Shown: positions 38,941-48,269, numbered from the stretch's first letter. The stretch: 64,000 bases of DNA from Anaerococcus mediterraneensis (GCF_900128415.1 NZ_LT635772.1:434001-498000); one strand, 5' to 3'. Notes: generated by a model not told the origin, from the sequence alone. A program made the numbers and translations.

Positions 38941-39728
38941 AATTTGCTTTTATGAGAAAAGCCCTCCTATCAGGCTTTTTGCTATCGATCATGATCCCTA
39001 TTATAGGTATAGTTATGGTCAACAGAAAAACATCTATGATAGGAGATGCCCTATCCCACACAGCCCTAGCTGGTGTTGGTATGGGACTGATCTTGGGTTT
39101 TGACCCACTTTTAGGTTCTGCCATTGTTTGTGTGGTGGCAGCCTTCCTTATAGAATTTATTAGAAAAAAATTCCCTCAATATGGGGATATGGCAACAGCT
39201 GTCATAATGAGTACAGGTCTAGGTATAGCTGCTATACTTTCAGATTTTGCCCCTGGTGGCAACTCCTTTGACTCCTATCTTTTTGGTTCGATTTCATCAA
39301 TCACCACAGCCGACCTTATAAATACATCCATAGTATTTGTATTGGTCCTAATTTTGTCAATTAGCAGATATGCAGCCCTCCTAGCCATAGCCATTGACCC
39401 AAATACAGCTAGACTTTCTGGCGTGAGGGTTAGGGCGATGGATGCTGTTTTTACCCTCCTATCGGCAATAACAATCGCACTATCTGTCAAAATTATAGGG
39501 GCCCTCATGGTTACAAGCCTTATAGTTTTGCCAGTAGCTACTTCCCTCATAGTAGCAAAATCCTACAAGCAGACATTTTTCATAACTATATGTCTTGGTA
39601 TCATCTATATGATGGTAGGGATCATAAGCTCCTACACCTTTGATATAAAGCCAGGTGGAGCTATAGTTATAAATGCCATAATAGGTATGGCCTTATTTGG
39701 TATATATAAAAAGTTTATAAGAAAATAG
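38934..39728 (+). CDS. znuB: Zinc ABC transporter permease
   Basis: 264 residues of the ABC-3 family with seven to eight helices. Marks are MRKALLSGFLLSIMIPIIG at the start, MIGDALSHTALAGVG near residue 42, and SVKIIGALMVTSLIVLPVAT near 185, all typical of ZnuB/AdcB/MntB permeases. It is the last gene of the operon and ends at a strong terminator. Confidence 0.92.
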   Translation: MLEFAFMRKALLSGFLLSIMIPIIGIVMVNRKTSMIGDALSHTALAGVGMGLILGFDPLLGSAIVCVVAAFLIEFIRKKFPQYGDMATAVIMSTGLGIAAILSDFAPGGNSFDSYLFGSISSITTADLINTSIVFVLVLILSISRYAALLAIAIDPNTARLSGVRVRAMDAVFTLLSAITIALSVKIIGALMVTSLIVLPVATSLIVAKSYKQTFFITICLGIIYMMVGIISSYTFDIKPGGAIVINAIIGMALFGIYKKFIRK

Positions 39729-39750
39729 TTTTATAAATATAGTAGTTGTT

Positions 39751-39792
39751 AAAAGCTTCTGAATTTCCTCCAATATTCAGAAGCTTTTTTTT
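39751..39792 (+). terminator. Terminator of the zinc operon
   Basis: AAAAGCTTCTGAAT and ATTCAGAAGCTTTT form a 14-bp stem around ten bases with a run of eight T. Confidence 0.93.
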
Positions 39793-39793
39793 A

Positions 39794-39821
39794 TAAAAAA
39801 TAAGCGGCCATTTGGTCGCTT
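39794..39821 (-). terminator. Terminator of the P-type ATPase gene
   Basis: AAGCGACC and GGCCGCTT (minus strand, one mismatch) pair around four bases, followed by a T-rich tail. It overlaps the ATPase stop codon. Confidence 0.7.
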
Positions 39822-41895
39822 AAATTTTGTAATTATTCATATTGTTAGCTGCAATCATAAGTGTTGATAGGTTGTGAATCAAGGATGAATTTGTATTTGA
39901 AATTCGTCCTAGGACCCCTAGGATAATTAGGGTCGAATTTATACTTACGATTTTTTTGTAAGCATCAGATAGTCTCCTATCCAAAGCCTTTGATAGTTTT
40001 ATAAGGTCTACTAGTCCATCTAGGCTATCTGTACCTATGGTTATGTCTGCTATCTCCTTGGCTATATCTGCTCCCTGGTGCATAGATATACCAACGTCAG
40101 ACCTAGATAGGGCTACAGAATCATTTATACCGTCACCTACCATGATAACTGTTTTGCCAGCTGCTTTTTTCTCTTTTATAAAGTTTTCCTTATCCTCTGG
40201 CAAGACTTGAGATTTATAATAATCTATACCCAGAGTCTCTGCTACTGACCTGGCAGCATTTTCTGCATCTCCAGTTAGCATTGCTATATCATTGATACCA
40301 AGCTTTCTAAGTTCAGAGATTATATTTGCCGCTTCTTCTCTAATAGGATCTTCTATACAAAGTGCAGCTATGAGCCTACCGCTTAGGGCCAAGTATAAAA
40401 GTGAATAATTTTCTTTTAGAGAATCGATCTTATCTCTGACTTCTTGACTTATCTCTATACCCTCGTCTTCTAAAACGAAATGCTCTGATCCGATTAGGGC
40501 TGTAGATCCAGCTATAGTCGACTTTATACCATGAGCTACAATGTATTCTGGTTTTGAGTGCATTTCTTCATGGTTTAGCTTTTTATCACGAGCTTTTTTT
40601 ACAACCGCACGGGCTATGGAGTGTGGGAAGTGCTCCTCAAGACATGCTGCTATCCTCAAACACTCATCCTCACTTATATCCGTAAAAGAAATGACTTTTG
40701 CTAGGTCTGGCTCAGACTTTGTTAGGGTCCCTGTCTTATCAAAGACAATTGTATCAGCCTTGGCCAAATTTTCTAAAAATTTGCCACCCTTTACTATTAC
40801 ATCCATCTCTGAAGCCTGGCTTATAGCCTTCATTATAGCTATAGGTATGGTTAGTTTTAGGGCACAAGAAAAGTCTACCATCAAAAATGATTTAGCCTTT
40901 ATAAAATTCCTTGTCAAAAGATAGGTAAGGCCTGCCCCCATAAAGGAGTATTTGACAAGAGAATCAGCCATATTTTCTGCATTTTTCTGAGCCAATGATT
41001 TATTTTTCTCATTTTGACCCAAAAGATTTATTATATGGCTAAGTCTAGAGTCATCATATTTTTTGCTAGTTTCTATAAGCAAAGACCCTTCTTCTAGGAC
41101 AGTACCTGCAAAAACTACAGATCCCTTGACCTTTTTGACAGGCTCGCTCTCCCCTGTAAATGAAGACTCATTTACAACAGCAAGGCCGTCTACTACCTTG
41201 CCATCCACAGGTATTGATGATCCCATCTCCACTACTACAAGCTCTCCAACTTCTACGTCTTTGAGAGATTTTAGGATCTTTTCCCCATTTTCCATAACAA
41301 AAACCTTGTCTATGTTTAGGGCCAAACTGTGTGCTAGGTCTTCTTTTGATCTTTTTAGTGTATAATCTTCAAGCTTCTCACCAAGATCAAGCAAGAACAT
41401 TATATTAGCTGCATCCCCAAACTCTCCTGTCAAAAGAGAAACAGAAATAGCTGTGGCATCCAAAAGCTCTACATTGATCTTTCTATTTTTTATAGCCTTG
41501 ATACCTGCCTTTACAAAAGGATAGGCCCTAGCTACAATAAAATATGGTCCCAAGAATGGTGGAATCATATACTTAAAAAACATTCTCCTATATAAGGCAT
41601 CCCTGACTATATGGAAAATATCTTCTTCTGGCTGAGGATAAAAGTCCGGATCCTCTATAACTAGGTCTTTAACCTCTTTGATATCAAGGTCTAAAATGTT
41701 TCTAGCAATCCTTGCCATAGAGCCCTGGTCAAAATATACAGTAAAGGATGAGGCAAGGGTATTGACTTTGCACATCCTTACCCCATCAATTTTTTCTATG
41801 AGATATTTTAAATTGTTAGCCATTTCATTTGGCAAATTCTCCTCATAGACAAATCTGGCCCTCTGGTCAAGCCTGTGAGCTATGCTTGCTCTCAT
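39820..41895 (-). CDS. Heavy-metal P-type ATPase (P1B-like) with SCAL membrane motif
   Basis: 691 residues. The N-terminal ~70 residues resemble an HMA-like fold without the CxxC metal site. The actuator is NESSFTGESEP, the phosphorylation motif DKTGTLT (Asp near residue 392), and the hinge VMVGDGINDSVALSRSDVG. In the metal-transporting helix the usual CPC is replaced by FSCALKLTIP, a variant known from Mn/Zn-type ATPases such as mycobacterial CtpC. It probably exports a transition metal. It overlaps by 4 bp the small membrane protein gene upstream, and lies tail to tail with the zinc importer operon. Confidence 0.87.
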   Translation of the reverse strand: MRASIAHRLDQRARFVYEENLPNEMANNLKYLIEKIDGVRMCKVNTLASSFTVYFDQGSMARIARNILDLDIKEVKDLVIEDPDFYPQPEEDIFHIVRDALYRRMFFKYMIPPFLGPYFIVARAYPFVKAGIKAIKNRKINVELLDATAISVSLLTGEFGDAANIMFLLDLGEKLEDYTLKRSKEDLAHSLALNIDKVFVMENGEKILKSLKDVEVGELVVVEMGSSIPVDGKVVDGLAVVNESSFTGESEPVKKVKGSVVFAGTVLEEGSLLIETSKKYDDSRLSHIINLLGQNEKNKSLAQKNAENMADSLVKYSFMGAGLTYLLTRNFIKAKSFLMVDFSCALKLTIPIAIMKAISQASEMDVIVKGGKFLENLAKADTIVFDKTGTLTKSEPDLAKVISFTDISEDECLRIAACLEEHFPHSIARAVVKKARDKKLNHEEMHSKPEYIVAHGIKSTIAGSTALIGSEHFVLEDEGIEISQEVRDKIDSLKENYSLLYLALSGRLIAALCIEDPIREEAANIISELRKLGINDIAMLTGDAENAARSVAETLGIDYYKSQVLPEDKENFIKEKKAAGKTVIMVGDGINDSVALSRSDVGISMHQGADIAKEIADITIGTDSLDGLVDLIKLSKALDRRLSDAYKKIVSINSTLIILGVLGRISNTNSSLIHNLSTLMIAANNMNNYKI

Positions 41896-42242
41896 TTATT
41901 CTCTTCTTCCTCTGCTTTCATATCCCTTAGGATCTCTTCTTTGATCTCAGCTTTAAGGTCTGCTATTAGATCTTCTTTTGCAACTTGATTTATATCCTTC
42001 TCAGCTGCTTTTTTTGCTGCTTCTAGGTCTTCTTTTTCTTTTTTCTCCCTAGCTTCAGCTACTATATCATCTGCAGAAAGTCTAACTTTCTCTATTGTTT
42101 TGTCCAAAGATTCTTTAACTCTAATGCCACCTGCTACTGTTGATACTGCTGCGTTCTTAGCAAGCTTTGAGCTTAATATTTTTCCACCAAGAACTCCTGC
42201 AAGCAATCCTGCGCCTGCTGTTATAACTCTTCTATTTATCAT
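41892..42242 (-). CDS. Small glycine-rich membrane protein paired with the P-type ATPase (DUF6110-like)
   Basis: ATG at 42242 follows AGGAGGGTTT and is preferred over an upstream ATG at 42299. The 116-residue protein starts MINRRVITAGAGLLAGVLGG, a glycine-zipper-like membrane helix. A Ser/Ala/Val-rich segment and a highly charged Lys/Glu coiled coil (about 50-116) follow. The stop overlaps the ATPase start. The arrangement recalls the mycobacterial PacL proteins (DUF1490), small glycine-zipper partners encoded next to CtpC-type ATPases. I infer an accessory or scaffold role for the ATPase. Confidence 0.75.
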   Translation of the reverse strand: MINRRVITAGAGLLAGVLGGKILSSKLAKNAAVSTVAGGIRVKESLDKTIEKVRLSADDIVAEAREKKEKEDLEAAKKAAEKDINQVAKEDLIADLKAEIKEEILRDMKAEEEENK

Positions 42243-42460
42243 AAACCCTCCTAAATATTTTTTGACTAGGATATGGTATAGGCCTATGTTGAAAAGCACC
42301 TAATCTAAACTACAAATTTTATCAACGATAAAAATAAGTAAAATACCCCTAGTCTAATATAATTATATCACTTTTTGAATTGTTTTAAATCCAAATTGAA
42401 GAAATTGATAAAAAAAAGCCTCAATTTTATAAAATCATGTAAAATCTTAACAAGATTTCC

Positions 42461-42527
42461 AAAAAAAAAGACCAGACCCAGCTCATTAGAAAAATCTCTC
42501 CTTAGCTTTTAGTTGTCTTGGTCTTTT
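42461..42527 (-). terminator. Terminator of panB
   Basis: AAAAGACCA and TGGTCTTTT close a long imperfect hairpin, with nine T following on the minus strand. The structure also has T residues on the other side. Confidence 0.7.
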
Positions 42528-42533
42528 TCTTTT

Positions 42534-43361
42534 TTATAGGCCGGATAGGTCTACTTTTTTATTAAAGGAATATTCTTCACTTGGGAATGTCCCATTTACA
42601 CTTTCTTCGTGGTAGGTGTTTAGTCCCTTTAGCATTTCTTCTCTGACATTGGCAAATATTTTTACAAATTTAGGTTTGAAGTTTGGATACATACCTAGCA
42701 TATCTTGTAAAACTATAACCTGGCAATCTACATCCTTGCCCGCACCTATACCTAGTATTGGAACAGAAACACTCTCTGATATATTTTTACCAACTACGCT
42801 TGGTACACACTCTAAAACTATAGAAAAACATCCGGCATCTTCTAGGGATTTTGCATCTTCTATTAGCTTTTTGGCTGATTCTGGTGTTGTACCCTGGACT
42901 TTAAAACCACCAAGCATGGTTGATGATTGAGGAGTTAGTCCTATGTGGCCCATAACTGGGACACCTGCATTTATTATAGCCTTTATTGTATCAACATATT
43001 CTAGGCCACCTTCTAATTTTACACAGTCACACCCAGTTTCTTTGAAAATCCTAACAGCGTTTTCTACTGCTTTTTCTTTGGATACTTCATAGGATCCAAA
43101 AGGCATATCTACAGCTATAAAGGTGTTTTTTGCTCCCCTAACAACTGCAGATCCGTGGTGGATCATATCCTCAACAGTCACTGGTACTGTGGAATCATAG
43201 CCTAACATGGTCATACCTAGAGAATCCCCTACTAGGATTACCTCTACATCACTTTCGTCGACTATAGATGCCATTGTGTAGTCATAGGCTGTTACATAGG
43301 CGAATTTTCTTTTTTCCTCTTTGTACTTTTTGAAATCAAGTACAGACATTTTCTTTTTCAT
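42534..43361 (-). CDS. panB: 3-methyl-2-oxobutanoate hydroxymethyltransferase (ketopantoate hydroxymethyltransferase)
   Basis: 275 residues, normal length. Key blocks: YDYTMASIVDESDVEVILVGDSLGM, VDMPFGSYE, CDCVKLEGG, GHIGLTPQS, and LECVPSVVGKNISESVSVPILGIGAG (catalytic Glu). It adds a hydroxymethyl group from methylene-THF to 3-methyl-2-oxobutanoate, the first step of pantoate synthesis. It overlaps panE by 4 bp, so the two pantoate genes are coupled. Confidence 0.96.
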   Translation of the reverse strand: MKKKMSVLDFKKYKEEKRKFAYVTAYDYTMASIVDESDVEVILVGDSLGMTMLGYDSTVPVTVEDMIHHGSAVVRGAKNTFIAVDMPFGSYEVSKEKAVENAVRIFKETGCDCVKLEGGLEYVDTIKAIINAGVPVMGHIGLTPQSSTMLGGFKVQGTTPESAKKLIEDAKSLEDAGCFSIVLECVPSVVGKNISESVSVPILGIGAGKDVDCQVIVLQDMLGMYPNFKPKFVKIFANVREEMLKGLNTYHEESVNGTFPSEEYSFNKKVDLSGL

Positions 43362-44269
43362 TTTTCTCCCTCTTTTGCTTTTATAAGCAAACTTATAGCT
43401 TCATTGTATGGACTTTTTTGATTTTTACCCCTGGCCTTTTCTACGATGATTTGGTTTATCTTATCGATTTCGCTTTTATTGCCCTTTAAAAGGTCTGCCC
43501 TCATCGAAGAAGTATTTTTGCCGGTTTTTTCTGCCGTGGCCAAGACTTTGGCAAAAATCTCATCCTTATCAAAATTATAACCATAGAGATTAAAAATTTG
43601 GCAGGCTTCATAGACTAAAAGTTTTGACATATCCCTAGCGTATTTATTTTTATAAATACAGGAGTTTTCCTTATCAGCCAAGGCTGTGATAGCGTTTATA
43701 CCTATATTTATAAAAAGTTTTTCTATGACAAGTTTATCTATATCTTGGCTGATTTTTATTTCAAAACCTGCTTTTTTTAGGATCTTTTCTACTATTTCTA
43801 GGCTTTTTTTATTGGAGGAGTTCTCCCCTAAGTATGTCATGCCGCTGCCAGCATGGAAAATTTCCCCATCAGATAAAAGGGTTGATCCGTGGGTGGTAGA
43901 TCCTATTACAATATGACTTTTATCCTGAAATTTCTCCAGGTCTTTGTCATTGCCATAACCATTTTGTAGGCTCACCAGGATTGTATCCTCCCCAATTATA
44001 GAAGAAATATTTTCTAGGGCCTGTCGGTTTTTGAAAGTTTTGACAAAGTTAAATAATATATCAGGACTTGATAGCTTGTCATCATACATAAAGGCGTCTA
44101 CCTTGTATTGACTAGTAGATCCGTCGCTTTCTGTAACTTTGATCCCTTCTCTGTTGATTTTTTCGACCTTTTCTTTTTTATGGTCTATGAGAAAAACTTC
44201 ATTATTTTTTGATAAATAAGAAGCAAACAAAGAGCCCATCGCCCCTGCGCCAACTATAGCAATTTTCAA
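43358..44269 (-). CDS. panE: 2-dehydropantoate 2-reductase
   Basis: About 303 residues. TTG at 44269 is chosen: it follows GGGAGGAGATT and starts the protein right at LKIAIVGAGAMGSLFASYL, the NADPH-binding loop. A frame from 44314 would add 15 residues without a ribosome site. The catalytic Lys lies in the KLVIEKLFINIGINAITAL region (about residue 185), and the ApbA C-terminal domain follows with SSMRADLLKGNKSEID. It reduces ketopantoate to pantoate. Confidence 0.92.
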   Translation of the reverse strand: MKIAIVGAGAMGSLFASYLSKNNEVFLIDHKKEKVEKINREGIKVTESDGSTSQYKVDAFMYDDKLSSPDILFNFVKTFKNRQALENISSIIGEDTILVSLQNGYGNDKDLEKFQDKSHIVIGSTTHGSTLLSDGEIFHAGSGMTYLGENSSNKKSLEIVEKILKKAGFEIKISQDIDKLVIEKLFINIGINAITALADKENSCIYKNKYARDMSKLLVYEACQIFNLYGYNFDKDEIFAKVLATAEKTGKNTSSMRADLLKGNKSEIDKINQIIVEKARGKNQKSPYNEAISLLIKAKEGEK

Positions 44270-44329
44270 AATCTCCTCCCTATAGCTATATTTGTAAATA
44301 TGATAGGAAAACATCCTACCTTACATATA

Positions 44330-44357
44330 ATTATAACAAGAAACATATATTTTTCAA
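44330..44357 (-). promoter_or_regulatory. panEB promoter
   Basis: On the minus strand TTGAAA (44357-44352), a 16-bp spacer and TATAAT (44335-44330) lie about 60 bp before the panE start. Confidence 0.65.
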
Positions 44358-44424
44358 AAAGATTTTTTTTAATAAATCATGGAGAAAAAAACATCCTTGA
44401 ATCTAAAATACTTTTAAAAAAATA

Positions 44425-44453
44425 TTGTTAATTATAAGAATTTGCCTTATAAT
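44425..44453 (+). promoter_or_regulatory. panC promoter
   Basis: TTGTTA (44425-44430), a 17-bp spacer and TATAAT (44448-44453) lie 49 bp before the panC start, divergent from the panE promoter. Confidence 0.7.
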
Positions 44454-44501
44454 ACCCATAGAGATAAAAAATTTCAGGATAATAATTTATAGGAGCATAC
44501 A

Positions 44502-45341
44502 ATGAAAATTATCAAAAAAATCGATCAATTAAGAGAAATCTTGGACCCATACAAAAGGCAGGGTAAATCTATTGGCCTTGTGCCAACTATGGGATTTTTA
44601 CACGCAGGCCATGCTAGCCTTATAAAAAAGGCAGTAGAGGAAAATGACATAGTGGTTGTCTCTGACTTTGTAAACCCAATCCAGTTTGGGCCAAAGGAAG
44701 ACCTCGCAGCCTACCCAAGAGATATTGAGGCTGATAGCAAATTGTGCGAAGAAATCGGAGCAGATTTTATTTTCTACCCAGATGCAGATGAGATGTACCA
44801 AAACAAAAAAACTTTTGTAGATATAGAGGGACTTTCTGATAATTTGTGCGGGGCGAAAAGAGCTGGCCATTTTAGGGGAGTTTGCACAGTCTGCACCAAA
44901 TTATTTAATATAGTCGGTCCTGATAGGGCCTATTTTGGACAAAAAGATGCCCAACAACTAGCTATCATAAAGAAAATGGTTTTTGACCTAAATATGCCTC
45001 TTGAGATCGTGCCTTGCCCAATAGTCAGAGAAGAAGACGGTCTTGCCATGTCATCTAGAAATACCTACCTTTCAGCTGATGAAAGAAAGGCTGCCCTTTG
45101 TTTGTCAAAGGCAATCTTTGAGGGAGAAAAAATGGCCAAAGAAGGATCTGATCTCAGTCAAGTTTTAGATAGGATGAATGAGATAATCTCAGCAGAAAAA
45201 CTTGCAAAAATTGATTATATCAGTGCAGTAGACCTTGAAAACCTCGAATATGTAGACACATTTAACCAAGATACCCTAATTGCCATAGCTGTCTTTATAG
45301 GCAAAACTAGGTTAATCGATAATTTTATTTATCATCTCTAA
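44502..45341 (+). CDS. panC: Pantothenate synthetase (pantoate-beta-alanine ligase)
   Basis: 279 residues, normal length. ATP-site motif VPTMGFLHAGHASLI (HIGH-like), NPIQFGPKEDLAAYPRDI, GHFRGVCTVCTKLFNIVGPDRAYFGQKDAQQ, and the KMSKS-like MSSRNTYLS. It joins pantoate, made by the divergent panEB operon, to beta-alanine with ATP. No panD (aspartate decarboxylase) is seen in the window, so beta-alanine comes from elsewhere. The ATG follows ATAGGAGCATACA. Confidence 0.97.
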   Translation: MKIIKKIDQLREILDPYKRQGKSIGLVPTMGFLHAGHASLIKKAVEENDIVVVSDFVNPIQFGPKEDLAAYPRDIEADSKLCEEIGADFIFYPDADEMYQNKKTFVDIEGLSDNLCGAKRAGHFRGVCTVCTKLFNIVGPDRAYFGQKDAQQLAIIKKMVFDLNMPLEIVPCPIVREEDGLAMSSRNTYLSADERKAALCLSKAIFEGEKMAKEGSDLSQVLDRMNEIISAEKLAKIDYISAVDLENLEYVDTFNQDTLIAIAVFIGKTRLIDNFIYHL

Positions 45342-45356
45342 AAAATAAAAAAAAAT

Positions 45357-45399
45357 AAAACTCCTAGAGATTGAAAAACCCAATCCCTGGGAGTTTTTT
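45357..45399 (+). terminator. Terminator of panC
   Basis: AAAACTCC and GGAGTTTT close an imperfect hairpin with inner GATTG/CAATC, followed by T residues. Confidence 0.82.
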
Positions 45400-45515
45400 A
45401 TAGCTAATATTTGTATGGATCTGGTCTAAATTTCCATCCGTATTAAGGCCAGAATCAATATTTTTACGTTTTTATAGGTTAAATCCTTGGTAAATATCTA
45501 CACCCAACATTTTTT

Positions 45516-46532
45516 CTAATCATACCTCAAGGTTGAGTATAAAATCGCCTTTACGGCTGGGATCCTGTTTTCTGTCTGGTCAAAAACCATAGATTTTTCT
45601 GACCTAAAAACAGAATCTGCTACCTCCATTCCAGAAAAATCCCACTTTTTCATATCATCTGGAAGTTTAGATATGACTTTTTTTGCAAGATTTGACTTGT
45701 GATCGTGGAAGGCTGGCAAGCAGTGCATAAAAATGGCATCCTTATCGCACATGGCCATGACCTTTTCATCAACCCTATAAGGGTAAAGCTTTCTTATCCT
45801 AGATATAGGTGGTTTATTCTTTTCTGTAAGAGATATCCACATATCTGTATAGATTATATCAGCGTCGACCACAGCTTCTCTTATATCTTCAGTATAGATT
45901 ACATCTGAATCATACTTGCCAGAAAATTTCCTAGATAAATTGACCAGGTCCTCGTCTGGGAAAAACTCCCTTGGCCCACAGCCAACAAAATCTATCCCTA
46001 ATTTTGAGCAAGTGATTGCTAGGGAATTTGGCATAATATCTCCAGGATAACCAAGATAGGCAAGCTTTAGGCCCCTTAGATAGCCAAATTTCTCCCTTAT
46101 GGTGAGCATATCTGAAATCATCTGCGATGGGTGAAACATATCGGTCATAGCGTTATAAATCGGCACATCTGTTATCTTTACAAGTTTTTCTAAAAGTTCT
46201 TGTTCGTGGCCTCTATATACGATCCCATCGTAATAGCGGTTAAAGACTAAAATAGTATCTTCTATAGATTCATTTTCACCAAGGCCAGTCTTGTAGTTTA
46301 TAAGGGAGGTAGAAATCCCTAAATCTGCCGCTGCTATCTCAAAAGAAGTCCTAGTCCTAGTTGAAGTCTCCTCAAAAAGTAAGATTATATTTTGCCCCTC
46401 TAGGTATTTGTGAAGTTTTCTTTTTTTCTTTAAATTTTTAAATTTTTCTGCTAGGTCTATCAGATATAGAATTTCTTTTTCAGAAAAATCCTTTAGACCT
46501 ATAAAATTTCTCTTTCTTAAATCAATTTCCAT
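45516..46532 (-). CDS. argF: Ornithine carbamoyltransferase
   Basis: 338 residues. Carbamoyl-phosphate site STRTRTSFEIAAADLG (about residues 55-70), ornithine-site segment HPSQMISDMLTI, and FMHCLPAFHD (catalytic Cys) near residue 272. Long lysine-rich N-terminal helix. It either makes citrulline (ArgF) or degrades it with gain of carbamoyl phosphate (ArcB). No other arginine gene lies nearby, so the direction is undecided. The stop of the neighbouring upstream gene lies 2 bp before its start codon, suggesting they are read together. Confidence 0.92.
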   Translation of the reverse strand: MEIDLRKRNFIGLKDFSEKEILYLIDLAEKFKNLKKKRKLHKYLEGQNIILLFEETSTRTRTSFEIAAADLGISTSLINYKTGLGENESIEDTILVFNRYYDGIVYRGHEQELLEKLVKITDVPIYNAMTDMFHPSQMISDMLTIREKFGYLRGLKLAYLGYPGDIMPNSLAITCSKLGIDFVGCGPREFFPDEDLVNLSRKFSGKYDSDVIYTEDIREAVVDADIIYTDMWISLTEKNKPPISRIRKLYPYRVDEKVMAMCDKDAIFMHCLPAFHDHKSNLAKKVISKLPDDMKKWDFSGMEVADSVFRSEKSMVFDQTENRIPAVKAILYSTLRYD

Positions 46533-46533
46533 C

Positions 46534-47544
46534 TTAATTACTACCTATGCTTGTATCAGAAAACACAATCACTAGGTCCATAGAATTGTTAATGAATTCT
46601 AGGACTCCATATTCTACTAAAAAAGCCTCTGGATTGTCCTTGTATCTCATATCTGGACCACCACTCTTGTTGGTGTACATGTAGGTTTTTTGGATCAGCT
46701 TGGCATCTGATACTAGACTTTCTTCTAAAAACTCCTCAGCCCTCAAATCCACTTTCAAATCATTATAGTCAATAGCCTTGTTGGCTCCATTTTGATTTAT
46801 GAGTAGGGCATCTGGCAAAAATGAAAGTGAAAGATTGCCACATGCTAGGGTATAGACCTTGGCATTTGTAGATAGGCCCTTTGGCAGGCTTTGGCTTATG
46901 GATAAGTCCATCCTCTCTAAGATTATATTTTGACCCTTGTTTGTATCTATAGTTCCAACTAGCCAAACCTTGTCGGAATTTAAAATCCCTTCCATAAGTT
47001 TATTTGTAAGGTCGTATTCATGACCTGATGAGTTTTCAAACTCATATTCTATCTCAACATTGCCTGATCTTTTCTTGTAAAAATACATAAGAGCACCAGC
47101 TATAGCTAGAAAAATCAGTTTTGTATTGACAAAGGTAAGGATAAGACCCAAAATAAATACTCCAAGACCTGCCATCCTTAGAGGATAAACTGGCTCTAGC
47201 TGACCCAATACATCCTGAAGTGCTGTTGAATTTATATTTGCAAAATCAATCCCAAAACCCTGGGCGTTTGGACTTGCCTGCCTACCTGCAGGTACTTGAC
47301 TTTGACTAGTACTAGATTTTGCCCCAGCCTCGGCTTGTTTTTTTGGTTTTTTCCTAAAACTTTTAAAATCTTTTGTATAGGACATACCTGTTCCTGGTAT
47401 GTAGGCGGTTGATCTAAAACCACCACCTGCTTTTTTTGTAAGCCTAAATCCCTTGGTCCCCCAAGAAAAACCTGGTCCTGACTTGGAAAGGTTGATCCTA
47501 AAGCCCTTGCCTAAATTTATACTTTTTCTAAATCTAAAACCCAT
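46534..47544 (-). CDS. DUF4236-domain protein with two membrane helices
   Basis: ATG at 47544 is chosen; it follows GAAGGATATTTT and begins with the family start MGFRFRKSINLGKGFRINLS. The 336-residue protein has a DUF4236 domain (about 1-60, ending SYTKDFKSF), a polar linker (about 60-110), and one or two membrane helices (MAGLGVFILGLILTFV and LIFLAIAGALMYFYKK, about 125-160). A cytosolic-type C-terminal domain of ~170 residues is not recognised. DUF4236 occurs at the N-terminus of diverse Firmicute membrane or stress proteins. Function unknown. Confidence 0.75.
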   Translation of the reverse strand: MGFRFRKSINLGKGFRINLSKSGPGFSWGTKGFRLTKKAGGGFRSTAYIPGTGMSYTKDFKSFRKKPKKQAEAGAKSSTSQSQVPAGRQASPNAQGFGIDFANINSTALQDVLGQLEPVYPLRMAGLGVFILGLILTFVNTKLIFLAIAGALMYFYKKRSGNVEIEYEFENSSGHEYDLTNKLMEGILNSDKVWLVGTIDTNKGQNIILERMDLSISQSLPKGLSTNAKVYTLACGNLSLSFLPDALLINQNGANKAIDYNDLKVDLRAEEFLEESLVSDAKLIQKTYMYTNKSGGPDMRYKDNPEAFLVEYGVLEFINNSMDLVIVFSDTSIGSN

Positions 47545-47720
47545 AAAATATCCTTTCTTCTTTATCATGTCAAATGATACTTATTACCTATATTATATCA
47601 TAAAAGAAAAAAATTTATAAAATTTTATTATTCCAATTTATTAATTTGAATATTAAAAAACTCAAGTATAATAATTATATAAATAAATATAATTGAACTG
47701 TATTTTAAAAAGGAGTTTTT

Positions 47721-47993
47721 ATGAATAAATTTAAACAAGTCACAAGTCTCTTACCTATATATTTCAAAGCCATTGTTGATAAAAAAACACCAATTTTAGC
47801 TAAAGCTCTAGCCCTTGTAGCCATTGCCTATATAATCTTGCCAGCAGATGTCATTCCTGACTTGATACCAATCCTGGGTAGGGTTGATGACACAGTCCTA
47901 ACAGCAGCTTTGATATATTTTTCCAACCAACTTATACCCCAAGAGATAAAAGATGAGAAAAAAATTGATAAAAATGAAAATACATCAAAATAA
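47721..47993 (+). CDS. YkvA/DUF1232-family small membrane protein
   Basis: 90 residues. The DUF1232 signature reads ALALVAIAYIILPADVIPDLIPILG with RVDD after it (about residues 30-60), the usual hairpin membrane segment of YkvA proteins. The tail is lysine-rich. The ATG follows AAAAGGAG. Function is not established for the family. It stands alone and ends at a bidirectional terminator. Confidence 0.87.
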   Translation: MNKFKQVTSLLPIYFKAIVDKKTPILAKALALVAIAYIILPADVIPDLIPILGRVDDTVLTAALIYFSNQLIPQEIKDEKKIDKNENTSK

Positions 47994-48021
47994 AAAAACG
48001 GATCAAAAGATCCGTTTTTTC
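47992..48021. terminator. Bidirectional terminator between the YkvA-like and glutaredoxin genes
   Basis: ACGGATC and GATCCGT pair around AAAA with six or more T on either strand, serving both convergent genes. Confidence 0.92.
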
Positions 48022-48269
48022 TATGCAAAATGTTCTTTGCAGTATTTTATTATATCATCTGATTCGTACATGGCTACACCATCTACTACCATCATTGGCA
48101 CTTGGACCTTGCCACCTAGTTTTTCTAGGAGTTTTGTATTTTCTTCTCCAGAATTTTTATCCTTTGTATTATAAGAATCAAAGTCTACTATCTCTGCTTC
48201 ATGCAAATAATTTAAAACCTTCAAGCAATATGGGCATTGAGGTTTGAAAAACAATTCAAATTTCGCCAT
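48021..48269 (-). CDS. Glutaredoxin-like protein
   Basis: 82 residues of the thioredoxin-fold glutaredoxin family. The redox motif CPYC lies in FFKPQCPYCLKVLNYL (about residues 12-15). The cis-Pro is in VQVPMMVVDGVAMYESDDIIKY. The length fits small bacterial glutaredoxins (NrdH/Grx). Partner unknown. The ATG follows AGGAGGAAAAA. Confidence 0.9.
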   Translation of the reverse strand: MAKFELFFKPQCPYCLKVLNYLHEAEIVDFDSYNTKDKNSGEENTKLLEKLGGKVQVPMMVVDGVAMYESDDIIKYCKEHFA

